Assembly: GCF_000744605.1 (NCBI RefSeq)
Contig: NZ_JQMG01000001.1
Span: 1,674,001 to 1,738,000 of the forward strand
Direction: 5' to 3'
DNA length: 64,000 nt
From: Methylotenera sp. L2L1
GTDB taxonomy: Bacteria; Pseudomonadota; Gammaproteobacteria; Burkholderiales; Methylophilaceae
The notes beneath the pieces were generated by a model. The model was given only the letters and a program-made list of their open reading frames with translations. It had not been told where the DNA came from and did not search any database. The position numbers were made by a program, and so were the translations under genes. Of this stretch, positions 18,743-27,083 are shown one piece after another. The number at the start of each line of letters is the position of its first letter. Positions within the stretch are counted from its first letter, which is position 1.

Positions 18743-19300
18743 CTGGTCCAGCAATTGGCATATTAAACTCAAACGTCGTTTCCCCTGAACAGTATGCAAA
18801 AAATGGACAAGATGCACTTATGACAGGCTATGTGGTTGGTACACTAAGCGGAGCTGTAGCCATGACTGCGCCTCTTTCATTGAGAAATGCTGTTGTTGCA
18901 AGCACTGCAACAAATACGGGTTTAAATATTAAGAGTCAATATGCAAAGTACGATGAAATTAAATACCCTGCTGAGCTAGCAGTTAATGCAAGTTTTGGAT
19001 TGTTTGAAGGGCTGCTAGGACGGTACTTCTGGTTCGGGATGGAAGGGCATCTTTGGGGAAGCTGCAATTGGCGTAAACTCCAATATGGCTACGATGTTAG
19101 TTGTTGACCAGTACTATCAAGATAAGGATCATCAAATAGGTGACTATGATTTGCTGATAACAGGCATTAGTGGGGCTGTGGCCGGAGCTGGAATGAAAGC
19201 GTTAGAAGAGCGAGAAGTAGTGGTGAAAACTATTGTGAATGCTAAAGAATCAGTAATAAAATATATTAGAAATCTAGGTGGAAATAATGGGAGTAAATAG
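18721..19300 (+). pseudogene. frameshifted C-terminal fragment of a large exoprotein (orphan toxin-tail-like module)
   Basis: Two frames read as one protein if a base is removed near 19020. The first frame ends its plausible part at NASFGLFEGLLG. The second frame is open from just there and continues GTSGSGWKGIFGEAAIGVN, then NMATMLVVDQYYQDKD. The joined 185-residue sequence is rich in Gly, Ala and hydrophobic helices (GYVVGTLSGAVAMTAP, ISGAVAGAGMKAL), as in C-terminal regions of FHA/CdiA-like proteins. It has no start of its own; the only start is a TTG inside the tandem repeat. Its stop overlaps the next gene by 14 bases. A single sequencing error cannot be excluded, but even if repaired this would still be a tail without a body. 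Confidence 0.6.
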
Positions 19301-19610
19301 CCTTTATAAGCTTAAAAAGAGCTTACTTAAGTTCATGGCTTTCTGTGTACTTGTAGTTTTAACTTTCTTTTTAAATATTTTTGAAGGCTACCGTTGGCAT
19401 GGATTCTTGGCTCGCATTATATTAGTGGTCATTTTATTAGAACTCAACCCATATAGTTCTGCAGTTAGTTACTCCTCTACAGGTGGAATGAAACTTTTTC
19501 TTTTGACTTGCGCAATATTAGCTTATTCAATTTGCAAGCTTATTTTCGATTATACCAAACGTGGTCAGGAGTTCGAACGAAAACGCCGCATCAAATCTGA
19601 AGATCGCTAA
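19287..19610 (+). CDS. small three-helix membrane protein, candidate immunity gene of the orphan module
   Basis: 107 residues from the ATG at 19287; a GTG at 19278 is also possible. Hydrophobic segments are seen at FMAFCVLVVLTFFLNIF, ARIILVVILLEL and LFLLTCAILAYSICKLI, followed by a very basic tail (TKRGQEFERKRRIK), so it is likely an inner-membrane protein with a cytoplasmic C-terminus. No family is recognised. AGGTGGAAATA lies before the ATG. The start overlaps the end of the exoprotein fragment by 14 bases, as expected for a toxin-tail and immunity pair. The immunity role is inferred from position only. Confidence 0.5.
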   Translation: MGVNSLYKLKKSLLKFMAFCVLVVLTFFLNIFEGYRWHGFLARIILVVILLELNPYSSAVSYSSTGGMKLFLLTCAILAYSICKLIFDYTKRGQEFERKRRIKSEDR

Positions 19611-19638
19611 GCAGGCAAGGTATTTCTTCACTTTATAA

Positions 19639-19827
19639 AACGACAGTGTTGATGACGTCCCCAATATCGCTGGGTTTAATGGTAATTTGATACAGTGGAT
19701 TAAATCAATTATCGCTATACCTGACTAATCTAAAGGACCCGCGATCAGCCCACATACCTTGCCACTTGGCTATATCGTAGAACCAACACGTTACAGTGGA
19801 CCATATAAAGAAGAAGGTGCCCCATGA
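19639..19827 (+). pseudogene. decayed coding remnant preceding a secreted protein gene
   Basis: In one frame the sequence reads NDSVDDVPNIAGFNGNLIQW and IKSIIAIPD, then a TAA at 19726, then SKGPAISPHTLPLGYIVEPT and RYSGPYKEEGAP. It ends in TGA that overlaps the next ATG (ATGA). The composition is protein-like rather than random. It looks like the last 60 codons of a larger gene with one nonsense mutation. I do not recognise the family. The overlap suggests that the lost gene and the next one were translationally coupled. Confidence 0.4.
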
Positions 19828-20711
19828 AATATTACTCATTTACCGTAGTACTGTTTTTAATATTAGTTTCTCTCTCAGGTACCTTACTTGCCGAAGACTA
19901 TGAACAAAGAGAAAAGCGCATTCATGAAGAAGTACGCCAACATTGGGCAGATGTGAATAATCCGGTTCCGCCAGGTGATTACGCCCTCCGTATAGATGAT
20001 CGAACTTTCAGTATGACTATCCCGCAAGGGAGGACTGCAGCAAGCTACAACCGGAAAGACATAGACACTAAAAATTATCGGGAGCAAATTTCCGAGGCAA
20101 TTAAAGTGTTGGACAATAATGCACCTAATATGATGTTTGGCTTGATTGGTTTTCGGCGTAAAGACCAGACTGGTATATGGCCGTTTATAAGTACATATGG
20201 CGAAACCGGGATTGGAGCTAGCCTTTATCTAGCTGAAGAGTGGGAATCAAAAATAGACCGGGCCTCCGATAAAGCATGGATGTGGGCAGACTATAGAACC
20301 TTAGAAAGTCTGGTGGAAAAGACGAAAGGTTTTAATTATATATACGACGCTAAAGGTAACCGCCGAGGTAGAAAAGAAATCCCAAGAGATGTGGTAGTGA
20401 TTAATGGCCGCCAATGGGCACGAGAGCATTACGAAAAAGCAGCTATCGTAGATTTGCCCGAGGAAACTGTGGACACCTATTACACAGGCGTATCAGAAAA
20501 CAGTTATATTCGATTAATAGTACGAGCACCTTACACCGCAAGCCGATACCCTAAAGATAAAGAACGCCCAGAATGGGTGAAACAATCCTCTGCCTTTATC
20601 GCACAAGCCTTAACGTCAATCAAAATATCTGCACCAGCTGGCAGTACAGAACCCGACTTCTTCACAGTGGATGAATCGCTGAATACTCCGATTGAAATGT
20701 TGGTGCCGTAA
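19824..20711 (+). CDS. secreted protein of unknown family, immunity-like position
   Basis: 295 residues with a clear signal peptide (FTVVLFLILVSLSGTLLA, cut before EDYEQ). The mature protein is soluble, mixed alpha/beta in appearance and rich in charged and aromatic residues. No catalytic motif is visible. It starts on the stop codon of a decayed upstream frame, and GAAGAAGGTGCCCC before the ATG can serve as ribosome binding site. The organisation resembles periplasmic immunity proteins that follow effector genes, but I do not recognise a family, so the role is open. Confidence 0.6.
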   Translation: MKYYSFTVVLFLILVSLSGTLLAEDYEQREKRIHEEVRQHWADVNNPVPPGDYALRIDDRTFSMTIPQGRTAASYNRKDIDTKNYREQISEAIKVLDNNAPNMMFGLIGFRRKDQTGIWPFISTYGETGIGASLYLAEEWESKIDRASDKAWMWADYRTLESLVEKTKGFNYIYDAKGNRRGRKEIPRDVVVINGRQWAREHYEKAAIVDLPEETVDTYYTGVSENSYIRLIVRAPYTASRYPKDKERPEWVKQSSAFIAQALTSIKISAPAGSTEPDFFTVDESLNTPIEMLVP

Positions 20712-20862
20712 GAAAAATGCAAGTTTCAAATATAGAAACTGAATTAACTCTGATGAGAGAAAGAGCCCAGGCTGTGTAGATCAAATAAGTGTCAGCGCAC
20801 TTTACTTCTCTTGATGATAGAGAAAACATCCCATACTTTTTTATTTTTTATCAAGGTAAATC

Positions 20863-22347
20863 ATGATTTTTTTAAAGAACATATGGCAGCAACTCATTGG
20901 CATTAATCCATTTAAAGGTGATGTGTTGCCATCGCGTGTGTATGTGTTTGAACGAGGGCGACCATGCCTTCCTTTTCCTCATTTTTTAAACTACAAAACA
21001 CCTTTGTTAATCTTTGATGCTTTTTATACAAATGCTAAATCACCAGATTTATTTGAACGTGATAACCGGTATTTATATCTGATGGGTATGCCTCCAGTCT
21101 TCATCACGCGTGACCCAGCTGTGATTAAAGCTATTTTACTTGCTACAGGCGACAAGCCTGGGCAATTTGATCGCGATACTGCGCCCATGAAGGGGATTGC
21201 CCGAGCAACAGGGGTTAATTCTTTATTGTATGCAAACGGTAAAGTGTGGCGGAAACAGAAACAGATGTCGGCAGGACCTTTCGGTAAGGGTACTTTGTTT
21301 CAACCAGAAGAGTTTCATGAGTTTGAGAAAACTTTTCGTAAAACGATAGAGAAGCGATTAATAGTTTTACGTGATGCGCAGAATATTAGTAAGCAAAAAA
21401 TTTCGCGAATCGAAATCGAACAGGAAATTCAACCCATCATGTTAGAAATGCTAGTCAATAATTTCTTTGGTGGTTCGGTTGAGTATAAAGAGCTACGCGA
21501 ACGTTATGTGCCTGCGTTGCTTTCGTTAATTGATTACATGATTACCAATACAGTGGCACCTAATCTTTCAGCTATTCATCAATTTGTTACAGGTAAAAGT
21601 GCTGCTTTACAACAGTGGAGAGAGGCTCTTGAAGACTTAACTGATATTGCGCTTGCTGGAAGAGGCGAAAAGTCTGGACATTGGAAAAACTTCATTGGTC
21701 AGGTTGAAGATGAAGAAGCATTACGCAGTAACATCAGAGTGTTTTTAGCTGGGGCGTTAGAAGCAACAACATCGTTTGCGACTTGGGCGTTATCCCACTT
21801 GTCACGACAACCTGAGTTGCAAGAGCAAGTGTACAGTGAAATAAAAGACATTGATGTTTACGACCCCGAAAGCTTAACTGAAGCAAAATTGCTTAATAAT
21901 TGTTTGAATGAAACCTTACGTTTAACCCCATCACTGTATTTTTTCCCCCGAAAAGCCACGGCCGATACTTGGCTTAAATTAGACGACACAAGAAAAATAA
22001 TGATTCCCAAAGGTACCACCATTCGACTGGATATTTGGAATGCAAACCGCAACGAATCTTTTTGGGGGAAGGATATTTCAGGATATCCGGCAGACGCTTT
22101 TGCTCCTGCACGCTGGGATGTGCTTGAAAGCGCAGGCATCACGCGTAAAAATTTAACGCATTTTGGATTTGGTTTAGGGGCTCGTGTATGCCCCGGTCAA
22201 TTTCTGGGGCAGTTAGAGGTTGGTTTGGTAGTTGGTGCTTTTATTAAAGTGTTCAAGTTCAAGGCTGTAAATAATACAACTGGCGCGTGTGCGGGTGTTA
22301 CAACCAAACCAGATGACGGTACGTTGATTGATCTTGAACTACGATAA
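20863..22347 (+). CDS. cytochrome P450
   Basis: Heme-thiolate monooxygenase by motif. The heme loop FGFGLGARVCPGQFLGQ has the Cys ligand at 443, and the ExxR of the K-helix is ETLRLTP. The I-helix reads LAGALEATTSF (A296-T303). Aligned to the usual (A/G)Gx(D/E)T(T/S), the oxygen-activating Thr position is Ala301, with Thr302 next to it. There is no N-terminal membrane anchor of the eukaryotic type. No ferredoxin or reductase gene is near, so the redox partner must be encoded elsewhere. It stands alone between two immunity-like modules. AAGG before the ATG supports the start. The substrate cannot be told. Confidence 0.9.
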   Translation: MIFLKNIWQQLIGINPFKGDVLPSRVYVFERGRPCLPFPHFLNYKTPLLIFDAFYTNAKSPDLFERDNRYLYLMGMPPVFITRDPAVIKAILLATGDKPGQFDRDTAPMKGIARATGVNSLLYANGKVWRKQKQMSAGPFGKGTLFQPEEFHEFEKTFRKTIEKRLIVLRDAQNISKQKISRIEIEQEIQPIMLEMLVNNFFGGSVEYKELRERYVPALLSLIDYMITNTVAPNLSAIHQFVTGKSAALQQWREALEDLTDIALAGRGEKSGHWKNFIGQVEDEEALRSNIRVFLAGALEATTSFATWALSHLSRQPELQEQVYSEIKDIDVYDPESLTEAKLLNNCLNETLRLTPSLYFFPRKATADTWLKLDDTRKIMIPKGTTIRLDIWNANRNESFWGKDISGYPADAFAPARWDVLESAGITRKNLTHFGFGLGARVCPGQFLGQLEVGLVVGAFIKVFKFKAVNNTTGACAGVTTKPDDGTLIDLELR

Positions 22348-22380
22348 GCTACATGGCAATCAAAATAGAGAATAGGTGAA

Positions 22381-22435
22381 AATTTAACTCTATACTGACC
22401 CTAATAACTCAATTCTACTCTGACCCCAATTACTC
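22381..22435. repeat. two imperfect direct copies of an AATTnnACTC-TGACCC repeat
   Basis: Copy one is at 22381-22410 and copy two at 22411-22435; both run from AATT through ACTGACCC or TCTGACCCC to ACTC. Copy two is repeated inverted at 23137-23161 with 20 of 25 bases identical. The core CCC(C/T)AATTGTTC of that inverted copy also occurs at the right end of the RAYT element (18656-18667). Confidence 0.6.
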
Positions 22436-22549
22436 GTTACAAAACTTTATCAAGTACGTAGTGAAGTTGTGTCTGATAAAAGGTTATTATCGCGATATGT
22501 GGCAGAGAAGAAAGATGCTTTAGGGAGATTAAAAAGTGAAAATAAATAG
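22424..22549 (+). pseudogene. C-terminal coding remnant overlapping the next gene
   Basis: The frame is open from after the TGA at 22421 and reads LYQVRSEVVSDKRLLSRY then VAEKKDALGRLKSENK before the TAG at 22547-22549. It has no start codon in a sensible place and begins inside a repeat. It overlaps the following GTG by 14 bases, the same overlap as at 19287-19300. It is probably the 3' end of a gene cut off by the repeat. The fragment is only 41 codons, so this stays tentative. Confidence 0.35.
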
Positions 22550-23126
22550 CTTGGTTGTAATCTTGTTTCTTTTTAATTCATTAGGTGCCAGGGCTGATGA
22601 TTTGCAAACCATATTAGCTACAGGCACTCCATATGATAAGTATAACCATACTGAATATGATGTCCTTTTATTTCAATATTCACTTAGTAATAACTCAAAG
22701 AAGGCTTTAATTGCAACACAGGTAAAAAAGATTGAAAACGATTACTTACCAAAATTAATGGGAATATATCAGTGTTCAGATTTCTTATATGACCAAATCA
22801 TGAATGACTACAATGATAATTGGGATTCTTTATATATTAATTCCAATCAGCGTTTTTTGGACTCAGATTACTTCCAAAAAGGTTTGTTAATCAACAATAT
22901 AAAACTTTCTACAACAATTAATCGATATGTATGCGTGCCACATGATTTATTAAATAATCATTTTTTGCACTATAAATCTCTCAATAATAAAAATAAATTG
23001 TGGCGCTTTGTTATGAAAAAGTTAAAAGTTCAGGAAAATTTGAGTTTAGAAAAGAGAAAATTGTTAACGATAAAGTCATTTCCAGTAGAGAGGATTGATC
23101 TTGATAAAGGAGATAATAACTATTAA
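22536..23126 (+). CDS. AT-rich secreted protein of unknown family, immunity-like position
   Basis: 196 residues starting at GTG with AGGGAG eight bases upstream. A signal peptide (LVVILFLFNSLGARA, cut before DDLQT) is followed by a helical mature part rich in Asn, Lys, Asp and Tyr. The base composition is clearly more AT-rich than its neighbours, a sign of recent transfer. It lies between imperfect inverted repeats (22411-22435 and 23137-23161) and overlaps the end of a truncated frame. No family is recognised. By its context it may be another displaced immunity gene. Confidence 0.55.
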   Translation: MKINSLVVILFLFNSLGARADDLQTILATGTPYDKYNHTEYDVLLFQYSLSNNSKKALIATQVKKIENDYLPKLMGIYQCSDFLYDQIMNDYNDNWDSLYINSNQRFLDSDYFQKGLLINNIKLSTTINRYVCVPHDLLNNHFLHYKSLNNKNKLWRFVMKKLKVQENLSLEKRKLLTIKSFPVERIDLDKGDNNY

Positions 23127-23136
23127 CGCAGAAACA

Positions 23137-23161
23137 GAACAATTGGGGTCTGTGTAAAATT
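23137..23161. repeat. inverted copy of the 22411-22435 repeat
   Basis: GAACAATTGGGGTC and the following bases match the reverse complement of 22411-22435 at 20 of 25 positions, including a 10-base identical core (AATTGGGGTC). It lies 10 bases after the unknown secreted protein gene. Confidence 0.6.
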
Positions 23162-23194
23162 AACTGGGCTCGACTAACACCGTAACTAACATTC

Positions 23195-23734
23195 TTATCC
23201 TTTAATCAACTGCGCATATTTCGCCCGAATCTTTGCTGCTTTTGGCGCGGCGACTGCCATGCAGTAAGGTTGGTAGGGATTCTTGTCAAAATAGTACTGG
23301 TGGTAATCTTCAGCAGGGTAAAACACTTCAGCGGAATTCACTTCTGTCACAATAGGGTTAGGCCAGATATGTTGCTGGTTTAATTCGTTAACCATGTTTA
23401 TGGTAGTGGTACGCTGCGCTTCATTTTGGCAAAATACAGCAGAGCGATACTGTGTCCCCACATCATTGCCTTGGCGGTTGGGTGTGGTGGGGTCATGTGA
23501 TACAAAGAATATTTCCAGCAGCGTTTCAAAGCTGACTACTGATGCATCGTAAGTGATTTGAATCGCTTCGGCGTGGCCGGTTTCTCCATTGCAAATCTGT
23601 TTGTAGGTTGGGTTGGTAGTGTGGCCGCCGATGTACCCTGATACGACTTTCTTCACGCCGTTCAGTTGGCTAAATACTGGCTCTGTGCACCAAAAGCAGC
23701 CGCCGGCAAATACTGCAATCTCTTCATGACTCAT
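23195..23734 (-). CDS. msrA: peptide-methionine (S)-S-oxide reductase MsrA
   Basis: Reduces the S-epimer of oxidised methionine in proteins and free methionine, with electrons from thioredoxin. The catalytic motif GGCFWC is at residues 11-16 (active Cys13). GYIGGHTTNPTYKQIC, GHAEAI and the PAEDYHQYYF substrate-binding segment follow in the usual order. 179 residues is normal. AAGGATTAGATC before the ATG is the ribosome binding site. It is transcribed alone, opposite to its neighbours, and marks the return to core genome. Confidence 0.96.
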   Translation of the reverse strand: MSHEEIAVFAGGCFWCTEPVFSQLNGVKKVVSGYIGGHTTNPTYKQICNGETGHAEAIQITYDASVVSFETLLEIFFVSHDPTTPNRQGNDVGTQYRSAVFCQNEAQRTTTINMVNELNQQHIWPNPIVTEVNSAEVFYPAEDYHQYYFDKNPYQPYCMAVAAPKAAKIRAKYAQLIKG

Positions 23735-23868
23735 GATCTAATCCTTATAATAATGCTTTGAGTGTTTAAGCTATATTTTATGCTTGGCGCTAATTATCTG
23801 CTGTATTGTTAGTCACAATATCAAGCTAAACATTCATTTTTCTAAATATTTCTCCGCAATCATTATCC

Positions 23869-25098
23869 ATGCAGTTGAATGCTTTATACGTAGATTTTAA
23901 TTCTTACTTTGCTTCGGTGGAGCAGCAGTTGGTGCCTGAGCTTAGGGGGAAGCCGATTGGCGTGCTCGCGGTGATGGCTGAAACCACTTGTTGCATTGCT
24001 GCGAGCTATGAGGCTAAAGCGTTTGGTATTAAAACCGGCACGCTGGTCAGTGAGGCACGCAAACTTTGCCCTGATATTATTTTTGTAGAGGCGCGGCCGC
24101 AAGCTTATGTGCAGTATCACCACTTTTTAATCGAGCTGGTGGAGAGTTGCACGCATGTAGAAAAAGTACTTTCTATTGATGAAATGGTTTGTAAGCTGAC
24201 AGGTAGCCAGCAGCAACCAGAAAATGCGCTTAAATTAGCGTCCAAGATTAAATCCACATTGGCGAAAAAAGCAGGGGAGTTTATTCGTTGTTCTATTGGC
24301 ATTGCTCCTAATACTTTTTTAGCAAAAGTAGCATCTAATATGCAAAAGCCAGATGGTTGCGTATTGATAGCACCGCATGAGTTACCTCAGCGCTTGTTTG
24401 GTTTAGAGCTGCGTGATTTAAACGGTATTGGTAAGCAGATGGAAGCACGCCTGAACCGCTACAAGATTACGACAGTCGAGCAGTTATACGCTGCGAATCG
24501 GCAGCAATTACAAGTGGCCTGGGGTAGTGTAGAGGGTGAGCGCATGTATGATAAATTGCGCGGTATTGAGCCTTATTACGTTAAAAATGCGCGTAGTAGT
24601 TTAGGTCACTCCCATGTGATGCCGCCTGAGCAACGCAACGAAGTTGGCGTAAGGGCGGTGTTGCACAGATTGCTTCAAAAAGCTTGTATGCGCATGCGCA
24701 GCTACGATTTACTTGCTACAAGAATCAGCGTTAAGGTGAAGTTTAGAAACAAGCCAAGTTGGCAGCAGGAGAGCGCAATTTCACCAACTGATAACACTTT
24801 ACGCTTGATTGAAGCACTAGAAACTTTTATGCTGAATTTCCCTACAATCGATGCTGAGCCATATGCGGTTGGCGTGTCTTTTTCAGGGCTGGTCACGGCT
24901 GATGAAGTGGCGCGTGATTTGTTTCAGATCGCTCCGCTAGAGAGTGAAAAGAAGTTAAATCAGGCCATTGATAGCCTTAACGCAAAGTTTGGAAAAAACA
25001 CGATTTACTTTGGCGGCGCGCATGAGGCGCTCAAAGATGCACCGATGCGTATCGCGTTTAATCATATTCCTGATATGGATGTAGAAAGTGATGAGTAA
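23869..25098 (+). CDS. Y-family DNA polymerase (DinB/UmuC-like)
   Basis: Translesion DNA synthesis. The palm carries the metal-binding Asp9 in YVDFNSYFASVEQ and the pair Asp104-Glu105 in SIDEM. The Y and R residues of the fingers (ASYEAKAFGIKTG) are present, and an HhH-like segment (LNGIGKQMEARL) precedes the little-finger domain. The 409-residue length is between DinB (about 350) and UmuC (about 420). The DFNS form is closer to UmuC than to DinB's DMDCF. No umuD is adjacent. I therefore give no gene name. Confidence 0.9.
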   Translation: MQLNALYVDFNSYFASVEQQLVPELRGKPIGVLAVMAETTCCIAASYEAKAFGIKTGTLVSEARKLCPDIIFVEARPQAYVQYHHFLIELVESCTHVEKVLSIDEMVCKLTGSQQQPENALKLASKIKSTLAKKAGEFIRCSIGIAPNTFLAKVASNMQKPDGCVLIAPHELPQRLFGLELRDLNGIGKQMEARLNRYKITTVEQLYAANRQQLQVAWGSVEGERMYDKLRGIEPYYVKNARSSLGHSHVMPPEQRNEVGVRAVLHRLLQKACMRMRSYDLLATRISVKVKFRNKPSWQQESAISPTDNTLRLIEALETFMLNFPTIDAEPYAVGVSFSGLVTADEVARDLFQIAPLESEKKLNQAIDSLNAKFGKNTIYFGGAHEALKDAPMRIAFNHIPDMDVESDE

Positions 25099-25274
25099 CT
25101 CGTTCTCCAATTAGTAGCTTGGCTAAGTAAAATCATTAGTTACAAAGTATTAACAATTACAAGTAAGCCAATTCAAAATCCTCGCGTTATCTGATCATGG
25201 TCACAACAAACTTATTAATCTGGGTTTGGTTAATTAGGTGACTTAATCAAAACTAGAAATAGAGGAGAAATGAA

Positions 25275-25955
25275 ATGCGTAATTTTAAGTTGAACGTTGT
25301 CAATGGCATGCGTGTAACGATGGCTGCGCCTGCATTAATTGCGGCAGTGTTTGCAACGCCAGCGTTAGCTGATGATCAATATATTGATACTGCCCGCGTG
25401 ATTTCAGTAACGCCGCAAACAGAACGTATCAACGTGCCACAACAAGAGTGCCGCACAGAATATCAACAGCAAAGTTACTCTCAAGATGGAAACTCAATCA
25501 CTGGTGCGGTGATTGGTGGTATTGCGGGTGGTTTACTCGGTAATACTGTAGGTAGAGGCACTGGTCGTGTTGCCGCTGCCGCTGTGGGTGCAGGTGTTGG
25601 TGCCATTGCTGGTGACCGTATTGCAAATAGCCGCCAAAATGTGGTGACACGTACCGTGCCGGTTCAAACTTGTTATCAGGTAGACCAATGGCAAACGGTG
25701 AATGCAGGTTACTTTGTTACTTATGAATATAACGGTAGAACATACAACACCGTGACGACTGAACACCCTGGCCGTTATGTGGATGTGAGTGTTGCGGTAG
25801 CGCCAAACCGTTATGCGACTTCACAAATTAGCTATATTGCCCCGGATCATCGTCGTGATGGTCAATGGAGAGGCCATCGTGGACATGGTAAACAAGACTG
25901 GAGGGATAACAGACGTAATGATCGCTATGATAGGGATGACCGTCGTTATTACTAA
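25275..25955 (+). CDS. glycine-zipper 2TM domain outer-membrane-type protein
   Basis: 226 residues. A signal peptide (APALIAAVFATPALA) is followed by a Gln-rich part, then a Gly-zipper segment (about 76-117: GAVIGGIAGGLLGN, AVGAGVGAIAGD) as in SlyB/YMGG-like proteins, then a beta part with YEYNGRTYNT. The tail is extremely rich in Arg, Asp and Tyr (about residue 190 to the end). It is expected in the envelope; the exact role is unknown. AGAGGAGAAATGAA before the ATG gives a strong ribosome binding site. A clear terminator follows, so it is a single-gene unit. Confidence 0.85.
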   Translation: MRNFKLNVVNGMRVTMAAPALIAAVFATPALADDQYIDTARVISVTPQTERINVPQQECRTEYQQQSYSQDGNSITGAVIGGIAGGLLGNTVGRGTGRVAAAAVGAGVGAIAGDRIANSRQNVVTRTVPVQTCYQVDQWQTVNAGYFVTYEYNGRTYNTVTTEHPGRYVDVSVAVAPNRYATSQISYIAPDHRRDGQWRGHRGHGKQDWRDNRRNDRYDRDDRRYY

Positions 25956-26011
25956 ATTAAAAGATTAATGGCATCTGGTTAACATTGTGTTAGTGTAATT
26001 TAGTCATACGT

Positions 26012-26045
26012 AACCTAGTAGCAGTGAATGCTACTAGGTTTTTTT
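26012..26045 (+). terminator. Rho-independent terminator after the glycine-zipper gene
   Basis: A perfect 12-base stem, AACCTAGTAGCA with TGCTACTAGGTT, 5-base loop, followed by TTTTT. Confidence 0.92.
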
Positions 26046-26117
26046 ACGTCATTTGTCCCACACATAGGCTGTTGCAAGTAAAATTGGTACTTAACGTAAT
26101 CAATTGAAAATGACTTA

Positions 26118-27083
26118 GTGAAGCTTACTGTAGATTGTGACTCGACCGGGCAGTTGTTTGCAATGCCTCAAAATAGCATGCTGGCACATTTGCTATCAAA
26201 AGCGGATATTAGCTATGTAAACTTGCCGCTGGAGGCTTTGGTTTGTGAGCAGTATCACTTAGCGTCAGTGCCAGATTATCCTATCGCAGCTATTGCTGCG
26301 AGTGAGGATGGCTTGGATGTAGGCAGCGCTTATTGGCTACGCGCAGATCCTGTGTACTTGGTGTTGCAGCGAGACAGTTTTAGTTTAAGTGAACCTTGCC
26401 CTTTGCCAGTATTACGCCAACATGCCGAAGCAATCATCGCGAGTTTTAACCAGCATTTTGAGCAAGATGGTTTGAAGTTTTGCTTGGGTAACTCAGGCGC
26501 ATGGTACGTACGTTTAGAGCAGCCACCACAAGTTAGCACCGTCTTGCCAGCAATGGCAATGGGTAAAAATATTGCCCATTATATGCCGCAAGGTGCTGCG
26601 GCTAGTGTTTGGGTTGCTTACCTGAATGAAGTGCAGATGCTATTACATGGGCATGCCGCCAACGCTGCGCGCGAGTTAGTGGGTGATGTTGTGATTAATA
26701 GCATTTGGCTTTCTGGCGGGGGTGTCATGCCAGCAGCCCTAACCACAAAAGCTACTGCGATTGATTGCATTATTGGTAACAGTGTTTTTTATCAAGGCTT
26801 GGCTCGGCACTCTGGTATTGTGTATCAAGAAGTGTCATTGTCTGTGCAAGATACAATTTCACAATTCACGAAGCAATCAAATGTGCGTTTGCAATTAACA
26901 CAAGAAATGCTGTTAGAAGAGCAAACCTTCCAAGTGCTGCTTAATGCCCTCAACACAAAAAAAATCAGCCAATTAGTGATTAATCTGGCCTGTTATGAGC
27001 AAACATTGGTTGCTAAAATCAATCCGATAGATCTTTATAAATTCTGGCGAAAAAGTAAGCCTATGAGTGCATATCTAGTATGA
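26118..27083 (+). CDS. RpfE-like / cofactor-independent phosphoglycerate mutase-like protein
   Basis: 321 residues with no signal peptide. It matches my memory of proteins annotated as regulatory protein RpfE or phosphoglycerate mutase-like, which lie just before recJ in Betaproteobacteria and Xanthomonas: YWLRADPVYL near residue 75, WYVRL near 135 and WLSGGG near 200 are the recognisable segments. The activity is not established. The start is GTG at 26118 without a clear ribosome binding site; an ATG at 26163 is the alternative. It overlaps recJ by 4 bases (ATGA), so the two are coupled. Confidence 0.75.
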   Translation: MKLTVDCDSTGQLFAMPQNSMLAHLLSKADISYVNLPLEALVCEQYHLASVPDYPIAAIAASEDGLDVGSAYWLRADPVYLVLQRDSFSLSEPCPLPVLRQHAEAIIASFNQHFEQDGLKFCLGNSGAWYVRLEQPPQVSTVLPAMAMGKNIAHYMPQGAAASVWVAYLNEVQMLLHGHAANAARELVGDVVINSIWLSGGGVMPAALTTKATAIDCIIGNSVFYQGLARHSGIVYQEVSLSVQDTISQFTKQSNVRLQLTQEMLLEEQTFQVLLNALNTKKISQLVINLACYEQTLVAKINPIDLYKFWRKSKPMSAYLV

